In this document: piece after piece, positions 8,611-16,596 of the stretch
Layout of the letters: every line of letters starts with the position of its first letter
Numbering within the stretch: position 1 is the stretch's first letter
The notes under the pieces: model-generated
The model's input: the letters and a program-made list of their open reading frames with translations, nothing else
The model's database searches: none
What the model was told of the DNA's origin: nothing
Assembly: GCA_900757485.1 (NCBI GenBank)
Contig: CAAEOA010000201.1
Coordinates: 1 to 48,164, forward strand
Direction: 5' to 3'
Length of the DNA stretch: 48,164 bases
DNA from: Oscillospiraceae bacterium
GTDB taxonomy: Bacteria; Bacillota; Clostridia; Oscillospirales; Ruminococcaceae
Translations under genes and position numbers: made by a program

Positions 8611-8807
8611 TTTTGCCGAAACAGTGCCATGCGGCAAAATAATCAATCTCCTGTAAAGCCTTGCACTTTGGATTGCGATTTCTTTCTGAAAACGCAATCT
8701 GTGTTTGCATCAAGGAATGTGTGAACCAAGAAAAATACAAAATTTCGCGTTTTTCTTGGTTTGTACGGCAATAGCCGTTTCAAACAAATCAAATTTTTGA
8801 TTTGTTT
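8611..8807. repeat. Array of five strong hairpins
   Basis: Five perfect inverted repeats lie in about 200 bp: TTTTGCCG/CGGCAAAA (8611-8639); GATTGCG/CGCAATC (8671-8699); AACCAAGAAAAA/TTTTTCTTGGTT (8724-8761); ACGGC/GCCGT (8765-8778); AAACAAATCAAA/TTTGATTTGTTT (8782-8807). There is no open frame of interest across them. Read on the minus strand they form a long structured 5' region for the gene at 8257-8532. They may belong with the hairpin repeats at 9981, 24243 and 24431, but the sequences are not alignable by eye. Confidence 0.7.
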
Positions 8808-8891
8808 AGTAGACATTACTTATTTTGAACAGTATAAAATCTTGTTATACAAATTGTAAAATCTTTTTTGTGAATATACTGTTGAAAAGTT

Positions 8892-8984
8892 TGTGGAAAT
8901 GGTGGAGAGCAAAAAACGGATTGTGAAAAACTCTGTGGAAAAAGTGGAAAACTCCATAAATACGCGTTGTTAATTTGTGGAAAA
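8892..8984 (+). repeat. Cluster of DnaA-box-like nonamers
   Basis: Five same-orientation sites resemble TGTGGATAA: TGTGGAAAT (8892), TGTGAAAAA (8922), TGTGGAAAA (8934), AGTGGAAAA (8943) and TGTGGAAAA (8976). The best two differ from consensus at one base. An AT-rich stretch (about 8815-8880) precedes them. Neither dnaA nor dnaN is in the window, so I do not call this an origin. It could be a DnaA titration or regulatory cluster, or chance in AT-rich DNA. Confidence 0.4.
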
Positions 8985-9052
8985 GTCCGCTTGAGATCAA
9001 TCATACAATGAGTATATACATTCTGAAATGCATAAAAAGTTTATTTAACAGC

Positions 9053-9097
9053 AAAAAAACGAGCAGATTTCCATTTGGAAATTCCGCTCGTTTTTTT
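9053..9097. terminator. Bidirectional intrinsic terminator
   Basis: ACGAGC (9059-9064) pairs with GCTCGT (9086-9091), and ATTTCC with GGAAAT inside. A-run on the left and T-run on the right make it active in both directions. It ends the minus-strand gene at 9107-9922. Confidence 0.9.
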
Positions 9098-9106
9098 CTC
9101 AGGTTT

Positions 9107-9922
9107 TTATTTTGTGTTGTGTTTTTTTAAGCGTAAAGTAGCAATTAACGGAAAATGATCTGAGGGATAACAGCCGTTGATACAGCTGCTGTCAATGGTG
9201 ACGTCACTGACCTCAAATTCTTCACTTAGAAAAATGTAATCAATTGGTTTGGCCTTTTGCTTGCCTTTAAAGCCGTGGTAAGTGTTCCGGATTTTGTCGC
9301 TGTCCATGCAGTCATAAATATTGGTCAGATGAATATCCGGATAGTGATGTAAATTATCCGATAAAATCCGAATAGGCTTACTGTTCGGCTTTGCGTTCAG
9401 ATCTCCCATTAAAATGGTCGGCAGTTTTTCTTTTTGATTCAGTTGGTGCATATATTCCAGAATGATTTGTACACCGAGCCTCCTTGCGGGACCGCATATG
9501 TGATCGAAGTGGGTGTTAAAAATTCGGATTCGGCTGTTCAGATGTTTTACATATACCTCACCAACAGTACAAATTCTGGGGAAGAAAGAGAAATATGCAC
9601 GGCTACCTTGCTTTTCCGGATTTTTAGACAGCCAGAATGTTTTCCAAAAACAAATATCGGTTTCTTGATTGCGAAAAATAATAGAAGACTGTTCATTCTG
9701 CAAGTGTCTGGAGCGACCCAGTCCGAAAATGCTGTATCCACGCAGCAATTTTAAGATGTCGTCACGCATGGCAGGCATCAATTCCTGCACTCCTATAATG
9801 TCTGCCCCTGATTTTTGAATTACTTGGCTGGCAAGATACTTTCGATTCTGCCAACTGTTTTTTCTATGAAAGAAAGAATCCCTTTTTAGGTTAAAGGAAA
9901 TTACTTTTAAAGCAGCATCCAT
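9107..9922 (-). CDS. Endonuclease/exonuclease/phosphatase (EEP) family protein
   Basis: 271-aa cytosolic metal-dependent phosphohydrolase of the DNase I-like EEP fold. Motifs in order are VISFNLKRD (N-terminal Asn), IIGVQEL (metal-binding Glu), FNTHFDH, MGDLNAKPNS (Asp/Asn), KPIDYIFLS and YPSDHFPL (catalytic Asp-His). All core residues are present, so it should be active. The substrate (nucleic acid, phosphoester lipid or other) cannot be inferred. The start ATG at 9922 has GAAAGG about 15 nt upstream within a direct repeat AAGGTCGTT x2. A hairpin-repeat element (9981-10099) lies upstream with its TATAATAA end distal. The gene stands alone. Confidence 0.9.
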   Translation of the reverse strand: MDAALKVISFNLKRDSFFHRKNSWQNRKYLASQVIQKSGADIIGVQELMPAMRDDILKLLRGYSIFGLGRSRHLQNEQSSIIFRNQETDICFWKTFWLSKNPEKQGSRAYFSFFPRICTVGEVYVKHLNSRIRIFNTHFDHICGPARRLGVQIILEYMHQLNQKEKLPTILMGDLNAKPNSKPIRILSDNLHHYPDIHLTNIYDCMDSDKIRNTYHGFKGKQKAKPIDYIFLSEEFEVSDVTIDSSCINGCYPSDHFPLIATLRLKKHNTK

Positions 9923-9980
9923 GAGTTTTAAAACGACCTTTCAACGACCTTGGCTTGATACATTATTACACATACCACTG

Positions 9981-10099
9981 GCGCTGCAAAGCAGCGCAAT
10001 TTATTGTTGCAATAGAAAAAATTCGGCGCGTTGCGCCGCTAAACCACATTTTATGCGGTGAGCAGAGGCAGTTGTCTCTGCTTTGTATTTTATTATAAC
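9981..10099 (-). repeat. Multi-hairpin repeat, copy R1
   Basis: Read on the minus strand: TTATAATAAAA at about 10099-10088, hairpin A GCAGAG/CTCTGC, hairpin B CCGCA-TAAAA-TGTGG, hairpin C CGGCGC-AAC-GCGCCG, then TTTTCTATTG, then hairpin D GCGCTGC/GCAGCGC (9981-9997). It aligns feature by feature with copy R3 (24431-24573); loops and linkers are conserved while stem bases change in compensating fashion. It lies upstream of the EEP gene. Confidence 0.75.
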
Positions 10100-10137
10100 A
10101 TACTATTGATTTTTATATATCAAATGAATGTAAATTT

Positions 10138-10620
10138 TTACGATAACTGAAAACCGTGCATAAATCCATCTAATTCTAAAGAGCAAATGTCACCGCCGAT
10201 GACTTTGTCCTCGTAAACGAGAATATTAGCTTTGACGTTTTGCCTGTTGTCCGGATAATTGGTGACATCATAAGTCCAGCGTTTTACGCTTTTTCCGCGA
10301 TAGGCTGATAAATCAAAGCCTTGCTTTTTCTGAATGACATTATATTTTTCATAAACATCATTGAATTCAGTCGGAATGGCGACCTCGACGATTTCACTGG
10401 GCTCGTTTTTTACTTCCCAACCGAATTGTTTGAGATAATTGATTCTCTGTTCGTTGTTTTCGGCAGCCAGTCCGGTTATCTTTTTTTCGCTGTTTTTTGC
10501 GACATCAGTCGAAGCACCTTTTGCCGAAATCATAAAGGCGCAAAAAATTCCGGCAACCAATAATACAGATAATCCGGCAATGATCTTTGTTTTAGTCATT
10601 TTCATTGATACAATAAACAT
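10138..10620 (-). CDS. Exported DUF4830-like protein
   Basis: A 160-aa protein of unknown function. An N-terminal membrane/signal segment (KTKIIAGLSVLLVAGIFCAFMIS) is followed by an extracytoplasmic domain: NNEQRINYLKQFGWEV, IVEVAIPTEFNDVYEKYN, QKKQGFDLSAYRGKSVKRWTY, a variable loop, and VYEDKVIGGDICSLELDGFMHGF. I associate this pattern with the DUF4830 family of Clostridia from memory. The start chosen is the ATG at 10620, 12 nt after the GGA of AAAGGAATGGTGATTATT; the longer frame to 10662 runs into a structured leader. No terminator was seen. It may be read from its own weak TATAAT (10780-10785) or by readthrough from tsaD. Confidence 0.8.
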   Translation of the reverse strand: MFIVSMKMTKTKIIAGLSVLLVAGIFCAFMISAKGASTDVAKNSEKKITGLAAENNEQRINYLKQFGWEVKNEPSEIVEVAIPTEFNDVYEKYNVIQKKQGFDLSAYRGKSVKRWTYDVTNYPDNRQNVKANILVYEDKVIGGDICSLELDGFMHGFQLS

Positions 10621-10710
10621 AATAATCACCATTCCTTTGTGGATTTGCTTCTGCCGGCTCAAGTATCATGAGCAGCAGAAACAAATGAAGTGTGGAAAAT
10701 GATATTTTTT
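10621..10710 (-). promoter_or_regulatory. Structured leader L1, shared family
   Basis: On the minus strand: AAAAT-ATC-ATTTT small hairpin (about 10691-10705), then ATTTGTTTCTGC (10686-10675) pairing with GCAGAAGCAAAT (10644-10633) over 12 bp with one G-U. Inside is a further GCTCA/TGAGC pairing. Then comes the initiation region AAAGGAATGGTGATTATT before the ATG. It matches leaders at 22535, 34153 and 44462. Confidence 0.6.
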
Positions 10711-10806
10711 ACAAGCCTCATCGTTCCTCACACATTGTAGTTGATACATATATATGCCGGAACGGCTTGGCTAAATGCTATTATATCCGTTGTAAAATGA
10801 CAGAAT

Positions 10807-11823
10807 TTACCACTGGATTTGATCGACAGGCATAGATGCCGCGGCATTTAAACTGTCATCCGCCCGAATGCCGCTTTGGTATTCAAAATAAGCCTGACAG
10901 CCGACCATTGCCGCATTGTCTCCGCAAAGGGAGAGCGCAGGCATACAAAAAGCATATCCGTTACTTTGACAATCTTGCTCTAAGCGCTTGCGTAAGCCTG
11001 AGTTTGCGGCAACACCGCCGGCAACCGCGATGGTCTGATAGCCGAATTCTTTGGCTGCCGCCATCAGCTTGCTGCTCAGAATATCACAGACAGTTTGCTG
11101 AAAGGCGGCGGAAAGATCGTTTGTGTCAATCTTTTCGTTTTTCTGCTCTGCATTATGGAGTAAATTGATGACAGCGGTTTTCAGTCCTGAAAAACTGAAA
11201 TCAAACGGACAGCCGTCTACCTGCGGATGGGGAAGCTTATAAACCCGCGGATTGCCTTTTTGGGCGGCCCCGTCAATTTCCTTGCCGCCCGGATAAGGAA
11301 ATCCCATGGCGCGCGCCGCTTTGTCAAATGCTTCCCCTGCCGCGTCATCCCGTGTTCTGCCAATGACTCTGAAGTCGGTGTAGGTCAACACCTCGATGAT
11401 GTGACTGTGTCCGCCTGACGCAACCAGGCAGAGAAAAGGCGGTTTTAATTCCGGATTTGATAAATAATTTGCGGCAATGTGGGAACGGATGTGATGTACC
11501 GGAATGAGCGGCTTGTTTGCTGCAAGCGCAAGCCCTTTGGCAAAGTTAACGCCTACTAAAAGAGCGCCGATTAGTCCCGGAGCGGCAGTGACACCGATGG
11601 CGTCGATGTTGTCGAGAGAGAGTGAGGCATCGGAAAGTGCCTGTGAAACAACCGCGGTGATGCTTTCGCAATGGCGGCGCGAAGCAATTTCCGGCACGAC
11701 GCCGCCGTAGAGACGGTGCTCCTCTATTTGAGATGCAACAACGGATGAAAGCACTTTTATGCCGTCCTCGACCACTGCGGCGGCGGTTTCATCGCAGGAG
11801 CTTTCAATCGCTAAAATTTTCAT
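10807..11823 (-). CDS. tsaD: tRNA N6-adenosine threonylcarbamoyltransferase
   Basis: Transfers threonylcarbamoyl to A37 of ANN-decoding tRNAs, working with TsaB and TsaE (not in the window). 338 aa, standard length. The N-terminus MKILAIESSCDETAAAVV and the metal site HHIRSH (His111, His115) are intact. ASGGHSHI, DDAAGEAFDKAAR, the C-terminal VAGGVAANSGLR and LCGDNAAMVG are all present. The ribosome binding site is AGAAAGGATCTCGTACTT before the ATG at 11823. It is the last gene of a minus-strand run: polA, YwlE-like phosphatase, rimI, tsaD. It is 27 bp after rimI, a pairing seen in many Firmicutes. Confidence 0.97.
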   Translation of the reverse strand: MKILAIESSCDETAAAVVEDGIKVLSSVVASQIEEHRLYGGVVPEIASRRHCESITAVVSQALSDASLSLDNIDAIGVTAAPGLIGALLVGVNFAKGLALAANKPLIPVHHIRSHIAANYLSNPELKPPFLCLVASGGHSHIIEVLTYTDFRVIGRTRDDAAGEAFDKAARAMGFPYPGGKEIDGAAQKGNPRVYKLPHPQVDGCPFDFSFSGLKTAVINLLHNAEQKNEKIDTNDLSAAFQQTVCDILSSKLMAAAKEFGYQTIAVAGGVAANSGLRKRLEQDCQSNGYAFCMPALSLCGDNAAMVGCQAYFEYQSGIRADDSLNAAASMPVDQIQW

Positions 11824-11850
11824 AAGTACGAGATCCTTTCTGTTGTTCTG

Positions 11851-12294
11851 TCAGAGCAATATTTTGTTCATGAGAATGGCGTCTTCCTCAGGGTCAGAAT
11901 AAAAGCGTTTCCGGAAACCGACCGCCTGAAATCCGAATTGTTCATACAGAGCGATGGCTGACAGATTGCTTTTGCGCACTTCGAGCATCAGCAGATGTAA
12001 TCGGTTGTCTCGGCAATACGCAATGGCGGCATTCAATAACGCCTTGCCTACACCTTGTCGGCGATAGACTTTTTTAACCGCAATATTATTGACCGAGGCT
12101 TCGTCCAAAACAAAACCGAGATTGATAAATCCGGCAATATCATCGTCGGATTTGGCAACAAAGGTAACGGCTCCGGGATTGGACAGCTCCGCGATAAAAG
12201 CATCGTGTGACCAGGGGTTAGAAAAGCATTCCGCTTCAATTTGTGCAACGGCGGCAGTAGTCTGCGCCGACATCAGTTCCATCTGTATTGCCAT
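11851..12294 (-). CDS. rimI: Ribosomal protein alanine N-acetyltransferase-like GNAT
   Basis: 147-aa GNAT acetyltransferase. It shows IEAECFSNPWSHDAFIAEL, ASVNNIAVKKVYRRQGVGKALL (the acetyl-CoA pyrophosphate loop, motif A) and VRKSNLSAIALYEQFGFQAVGFRKRFYSDPEEDAILM, the last typical of RimI. RimI acetylates the N-terminus of ribosomal protein S18 in E. coli; the Firmicute substrate range is wider or unknown. The ATG at 12294 follows the TGA of the phosphatase gene by 3 nt, with AAAGGGGACTGAGCC as its ribosome binding site. The two are therefore translationally linked and lie in the same frame. Confidence 0.93.
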   Translation of the reverse strand: MAIQMELMSAQTTAAVAQIEAECFSNPWSHDAFIAELSNPGAVTFVAKSDDDIAGFINLGFVLDEASVNNIAVKKVYRRQGVGKALLNAAIAYCRDNRLHLLMLEVRKSNLSAIALYEQFGFQAVGFRKRFYSDPEEDAILMNKILL

Positions 12295-12297
12295 GGC

Positions 12298-12750
12298 TCA
12301 GTCCCCTTTGGAATCTGCTTCTTGATGGATTATGTTTTGCAGTTCTTTCTCAAAAAAGCGGCAGATCGCATCCAAACAGGCTTCGTAAGCGTCCAGATTC
12401 ATTCCGTAAGGATCCGGAATCCCGATTACCGTGATTTTTTCGGCGGCATCAGGCAGAACACGGAGAATGGCGTCCCGATGAGTTTCCGTCATGACATAAA
12501 TACGGGTGGCTTGTTTCACCAATTCGGGAGAAAGCTGTCGCGCGCGGTGCGCGTTGGCATCGATGCCGCGGTTTTGCAAAGCAATCAAGGCGTTTTGACT
12601 GGCAGGTTCGCCCTCTGCCGCCGCCATGCCGGCGCTGGCTACCGTGACGCGGTCAGACAATCCTTGCTTTTCAATCATATCACGTACTAAATATTCTGCC
12701 ATCGGACTGCGGCAGGTGTTTCCGGTACAAATAAACAATAGTTTTTCCAT
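12298..12750 (-). CDS. Low-molecular-weight phosphatase, probable protein-arginine phosphatase (YwlE type)
   Basis: 150-aa LMW-PTP fold. The P-loop CTGNTCRS (Cys8, Arg14) opens the protein and the general acid is Asp113 in IPDPYG. The residue after Asn is Thr12. In Bacillus YwlE that Thr favours phospho-arginine, whereas tyrosine phosphatases have Ile there, so I infer a role opposite the McsB arginine kinase. McsB is not in the window. The start is the ATG at 12750 with AAAGGAAGTGCTGCAAA upstream. It sits between polA (15 bp away) and rimI (3 bp). Confidence 0.9.
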   Translation of the reverse strand: MEKLLFICTGNTCRSPMAEYLVRDMIEKQGLSDRVTVASAGMAAAEGEPASQNALIALQNRGIDANAHRARQLSPELVKQATRIYVMTETHRDAILRVLPDAAEKITVIGIPDPYGMNLDAYEACLDAICRFFEKELQNIIHQEADSKGD

Positions 12751-12765
12751 TTTGCAGCACTTCCT

Positions 12766-15333
12766 TTAGCCCTTTGCGTCGTACCAATTTTCTCCCTCTG
12801 AAATGTCGACCACCAGAGGAACGGACAGCGCGGCGGCATGCTCCATTTCTTCTTTCAAGATGTTTTTTGCCCTCGGTGCATCTTCTTTGCTTACTTCGAT
12901 GAGCAGTTCATCATGCACCTGTAAAATTAATCTGCCGCTGATGTTTTCTTCTTTTAAACGCCGATAAACCCGATTCATCGCAATTTTGATAATATCAGCG
13001 GCAGAGCCCTGAATCGGCGCGTTCATCGCAACCCGCTCTCCGAAGCTGCGGAGGTTATGATTGGACGCTTTCAGTTCTGAAATTTCCCGCTTTCTTCCAT
13101 AGATGGTTTTGGCGTATCCGGTTTCTTTTGCTTCCTCTACCGCCTGCTTCATAAAACGGTCTACGCCGCTGTAAGAGGTCAGATAGTTTTTAATATATTC
13201 TCCGGCTTCTTTCACCGAAACGCCGATATCCTGTGACAGAGAAAATGCAGAAATACCGTAAACAATCCCGAAGTTTATCGCTTTGGCGCGGCTGCGTACC
13301 GAAGCGGGCAGGATGTTTTGCGGAATACCGAATATCTGTGAGGCAGTAATGGTGTGTATATCCGCGCCGTTTCGGAATGCTTCAATCATGTTTTTATCCT
13401 GCGAGATATGCGCCAAAATCCGAAGCTCAATTTGGGAATAGTCCGCGTCTAATAGGGTATATCCTTCTTTGGCAATGAAGAATTTTCGCATTTGGCTGCC
13501 GAGTTCGGTGCGAATCGGAATATTCTGCATATTCGGCTCGGTAGAGCTGATTCTGCCGGTGCGGGTTTCGGTTTGATTGAAAGTGGAGCGAACTCTGCCG
13601 TCCGGGTCGATTACCTTCAGCAGACCGACAACGTAGGTGGAATTCAGCTTGGACAGCTTACGGTATTCGAGCAGGATCTTGACGAAAGGGTGATAGTTTT
13701 GCAGGCTTTCCAACACTTCGGCGCCGGTAGAATAGCCGGTTTTGGTTTTCTTTTTTGCCGGCAGTCCCAGCTTTTGAAATAGGATTTCACTCAAATCATT
13801 AGTGGAATTCGGATTGAATTCGTAGCCGGCAATGTCAAACATCTGTTTGCGGAGCAACTCTATTTGCGCTTGGAGCTGTTCTCCGAATTGCCTGATTCCT
13901 GCGGTGTCTACCGCAAAACCATCGTATTCCATACTTGCCAGCACTTCGGTCAGCGGCATTTCGATGTCCTCAAAAAGAGGCAGCATCCCTTCTTTTTCCA
14001 AAGAAGCGGCCAAGCAATCGCACAAAGGAGATAACAGCGCAATATCGCGGTATTCTTCCTGCTCAAACAGGGGCTCGTCGGGCAGAAAATGCTGTGCAAG
14101 GGTTTGGATATGATAGCTTTTTGTTCCGGAATGAAGTAAATATGCGGCGATAACCGCGTCAAAGACAACGTTGGAAAGAGCGATACCGTTTTGGCTGCAG
14201 AGCAGATAAACCGGCTTGACATCAAAGGTACGTTTCGGAAGGCTACTTTGACAGACAACATCAAAAAAGATATTTTCTGCATTAAAATCGTAAACCGAAA
14301 CGGTATCTCCCAGATGAAACTGTAACGAGGAAACCCTGCCTTTGTCGGTATGCAGCAGGAAATCTATTTTTCCGTATTGATGGAGTTTTGCTTTTAAACC
14401 CTTAATCGAACCGTTCTTTTCCAGTTTTAGCTGTACTTGAGGCTTGTCCGGATGTTCGCTTTCTCGCGGCGGCGGATTTTCCAATCCCAAGCGCGGCAGA
14501 AAGCTGTACATTTCCAGCTCGGAAAGAATCCGTGAAGCCTCTGCTTTGTCAGACTCTGTGTGATAGAGCGATGACAGCGGAGTACCAAGTGGGACGGCGC
14601 AGTTAATGGTGCCCAACTCTTTACTTAAAAAGCAGGTCTCTTTGTCCTGAATCAGCAATTCTCTGGCGCGTGGCTTGATTTCGCTGCTGTCTAGGTTGTC
14701 ATATAAATTTTCAACACTTCCGAAGGTTTGGATATAATGAAGTGCTGTTTTTTCTCCGATCCCCTTGACTCCCGGAATGTTGTCCGAGCTGTCGCCCATC
14801 AACGCCTTGACATCTCGCAGCTGGTCGGGAGTTAAACCATATTCTTCTTTGATTTTTTCGGGGGTGTAGTCGATGTTGTCTTTGGTTTTTACCAAGTGCA
14901 CGGTGATGTTTTGATCTGTAAGCTGTAAGCTGTCGCGATCACCGGTAGAGATAACAGCGGTGTCCCCGTTTGTCTGACAGGCTTTAGCGAGGGTTCCGAT
15001 GATGTCGTCTGCTTCGTATCCCTCGCACTCGATCACGGTGTGTCCTAACGCACGAAGCAATGCCTTAATATAGGGAAACTGCTCCCTCAGCTCGTTGGGG
15101 GAGGGCTTGCGAGTGCCTTTGTATCCGTCATACATCTTATGTCGAAAGGTGGGAACAGGCAGATCAAAAGCAACAGCGACGCCGTCCGGCTCAATTTCCT
15201 TTATCGTTTTCATCATAATGTTGAGAAAGCCGAAAATTGCATTGGTGTTGATGCCGCTCTTGGTGGTCAGCGGTCTGACACCGTAAAAAGAACGGTTCAT
15301 AATGCTGTTTCCGTCTATAATTAAAAGTTTCAT
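12766..15333 (-). CDS. polA: DNA polymerase I
   Basis: 855-aa repair and Okazaki-fragment-processing polymerase. The start is the ATG at 15333 (MKLLIIDGNSIMNRSFYG), 8 nt after GGGAG; an ATG at 15348 is in frame but has no ribosome binding site. Domains are an N-terminal 5'-3' exonuclease (about 1-290, with GDSSDNIPGVKGIGEKTA), a 3'-5' exonuclease-like domain (about 300-470) and the palm/fingers/thumb. The latter carries motif A DADYSQIELRILAHIS, motif B RSRAKAINFGIVYGIS and motif C QVHDELLIE. The proofreading domain lacks the DxE active-site motif, where it reads IDFLLHTDKGR. It is therefore probably inactive for proofreading, as in Bacillus and Thermus enzymes. It is the first gene of the polA-tsaD run. 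Confidence 0.97.
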   Translation of the reverse strand: MKLLIIDGNSIMNRSFYGVRPLTTKSGINTNAIFGFLNIMMKTIKEIEPDGVAVAFDLPVPTFRHKMYDGYKGTRKPSPNELREQFPYIKALLRALGHTVIECEGYEADDIIGTLAKACQTNGDTAVISTGDRDSLQLTDQNITVHLVKTKDNIDYTPEKIKEEYGLTPDQLRDVKALMGDSSDNIPGVKGIGEKTALHYIQTFGSVENLYDNLDSSEIKPRARELLIQDKETCFLSKELGTINCAVPLGTPLSSLYHTESDKAEASRILSELEMYSFLPRLGLENPPPRESEHPDKPQVQLKLEKNGSIKGLKAKLHQYGKIDFLLHTDKGRVSSLQFHLGDTVSVYDFNAENIFFDVVCQSSLPKRTFDVKPVYLLCSQNGIALSNVVFDAVIAAYLLHSGTKSYHIQTLAQHFLPDEPLFEQEEYRDIALLSPLCDCLAASLEKEGMLPLFEDIEMPLTEVLASMEYDGFAVDTAGIRQFGEQLQAQIELLRKQMFDIAGYEFNPNSTNDLSEILFQKLGLPAKKKTKTGYSTGAEVLESLQNYHPFVKILLEYRKLSKLNSTYVVGLLKVIDPDGRVRSTFNQTETRTGRISSTEPNMQNIPIRTELGSQMRKFFIAKEGYTLLDADYSQIELRILAHISQDKNMIEAFRNGADIHTITASQIFGIPQNILPASVRSRAKAINFGIVYGISAFSLSQDIGVSVKEAGEYIKNYLTSYSGVDRFMKQAVEEAKETGYAKTIYGRKREISELKASNHNLRSFGERVAMNAPIQGSAADIIKIAMNRVYRRLKEENISGRLILQVHDELLIEVSKEDAPRAKNILKEEMEHAAALSVPLVVDISEGENWYDAKG

Positions 15334-15408
15334 CAATAAATCTCCCATCAGTGCCGTATTTCCGGTTTCACCTCTGTAAAAGCGTGGTTGACGAAATGTC
15401 TTACGGCT

Positions 15409-15436
15409 ATTATAATGATATTTGAATATGAAACAA
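15409..15436 (-). promoter_or_regulatory. Promoter of the polA operon
   Basis: On the minus strand TTGTTT (15436-15431), a 16-bp spacer and TATAAT (15414-15409). It lies 76-103 bp upstream of the polA start, in the region divergent from the dus gene. Confidence 0.6.
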
Positions 15437-15560
15437 GTGTATCCTGTTGATTAACTGAAAAAATCAGCTTTGCGGCGCGCAGATGCGTAACATCGTTATT
15501 ATAACACATTATGCGATAATTATCAATTGCAAAGCTGTGAACGGAAGGAATATAGAAACT

Positions 15561-16547
15561 TTGATTGGAACAATAAAAATCGGGAACGTGACGATAGAAC
15601 AAACTGCGGCATTGGCACCGATGGCTTCGGTTGCCGACCGCGCTTACCGGATGATGGCGAAGAAGTTCGGCGCGGCGTATGTGGTCGGCGAGATGGCGAG
15701 CGCGAAAGGCTTGTGCTATTCTGATCGCAAGACGGCAGAGCTGTTGGAATGTACGCCGCAGGAACGTCCGATGGCAGTGCAGCTGTTCGGGGACGAGCCT
15801 GCATTTATGGCACAGGCTGTGGAGAAGGTGCGGGGGTATCAGCCCGATATCATTGATATCAATATGGGCTGTCCGGTGCCAAAGGTGGTCAACGGCGGTG
15901 CGGGAAGCGCGTTGATGAAGGATCCGAAGAAAGCAGCTGAGATTGTCAAAGCGGTTGCGACGGCTTCCAATGTGCCGGTGACGGTAAAAATTCGGAAAGG
16001 CTGGGACGACAAAAGCGTAAACGCGGTTGAGTTCGCCAAACGGATGGAAGATGCCGGCGCGGCGGCAATTGCGGTTCACGGAAGAACCAGACAGGAATAT
16101 TACAGCCCCCCTGCCGATTGGGATATTATTGCGCAGGTAAAAGCGGCAGTATCGGTGCCGGTAATCGGAAACGGAGATATCGTGGACGGAAAAACCGCCG
16201 CCGAGATGTATCGGCAAACAGGATGCGATTTGGTAATGATCGGCAGAGGAAGTTACGGCAGACCGTGGATATTTCGGGAAGTGCGCGCTTATTTAGAATG
16301 CGGGGAGGAATTGCCTCCGGTTTCGTTGGAGGAGCGGCTTTCGGTTATGCAGGAGCATGTTGAACTGATTTGCAGATATAACGGAGAGTATGGCGGTATG
16401 CGGATAGCCCGAAAGCACGCAGCATGGTATCTGAAAGGTTTGCGGGGAGCGGCGGCATTTCGTAAGGACAGCAGCAGCTTGGAAACATTAGAAGACTTTT
16501 ATCGCTTGCAGGAGAAAATCAGACAAGCACAGCAAGAAGCGGAATGA
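15561..16547 (+). CDS. dusB: tRNA-dihydrouridine synthase (DusB-like)
   Basis: FMN/NADPH-dependent reduction of uridine to dihydrouridine in tRNA. I place the start at TTG 15561 (IGTIKIGNVTIEQ), about 11 nt after GGAAGGA. The ATG at 15483 has no ribosome binding site, and its extra 26 residues do not match the family. The product is 328 aa. The TIM barrel shows ALAPMASVADRAYR, the catalytic Cys104 in INMGCPVPKV, GSALMKDP, VTVKIRKGWDD, AVHGRTRQEYY, VIGNGDI and MIGRGSYGRPWIF. A C-terminal helical domain ends in RQAQQEAE. Followed 49 bp later by the DUF554 gene, so the two are probably one unit. Confidence 0.92.
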   Translation: MIGTIKIGNVTIEQTAALAPMASVADRAYRMMAKKFGAAYVVGEMASAKGLCYSDRKTAELLECTPQERPMAVQLFGDEPAFMAQAVEKVRGYQPDIIDINMGCPVPKVVNGGAGSALMKDPKKAAEIVKAVATASNVPVTVKIRKGWDDKSVNAVEFAKRMEDAGAAAIAVHGRTRQEYYSPPADWDIIAQVKAAVSVPVIGNGDIVDGKTAAEMYRQTGCDLVMIGRGSYGRPWIFREVRAYLECGEELPPVSLEERLSVMQEHVELICRYNGEYGGMRIARKHAAWYLKGLRGAAAFRKDSSSLETLEDFYRLQEKIRQAQQEAE

Positions 16548-16596
16548 CTGCGCTGATGATAAAGGCAGGACGGGAACAGAAAGGATATGACAAAAA

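Noticed and set aside
8815..9050. Calling the DnaA-box-like cluster an oriC
   Set aside because: No dnaA, dnaN or rpmH in the window, the boxes deviate from consensus, and AT-rich sequence makes TGTGGAAAA-type matches common.
15348..16217. 289-codon open frame on the minus strand opposite the dus gene
   Set aside because: It overlaps the polA start region and the dus gene, is rich in His/Arg/Cys with no family resemblance, and is the usual antisense shadow of a real gene.
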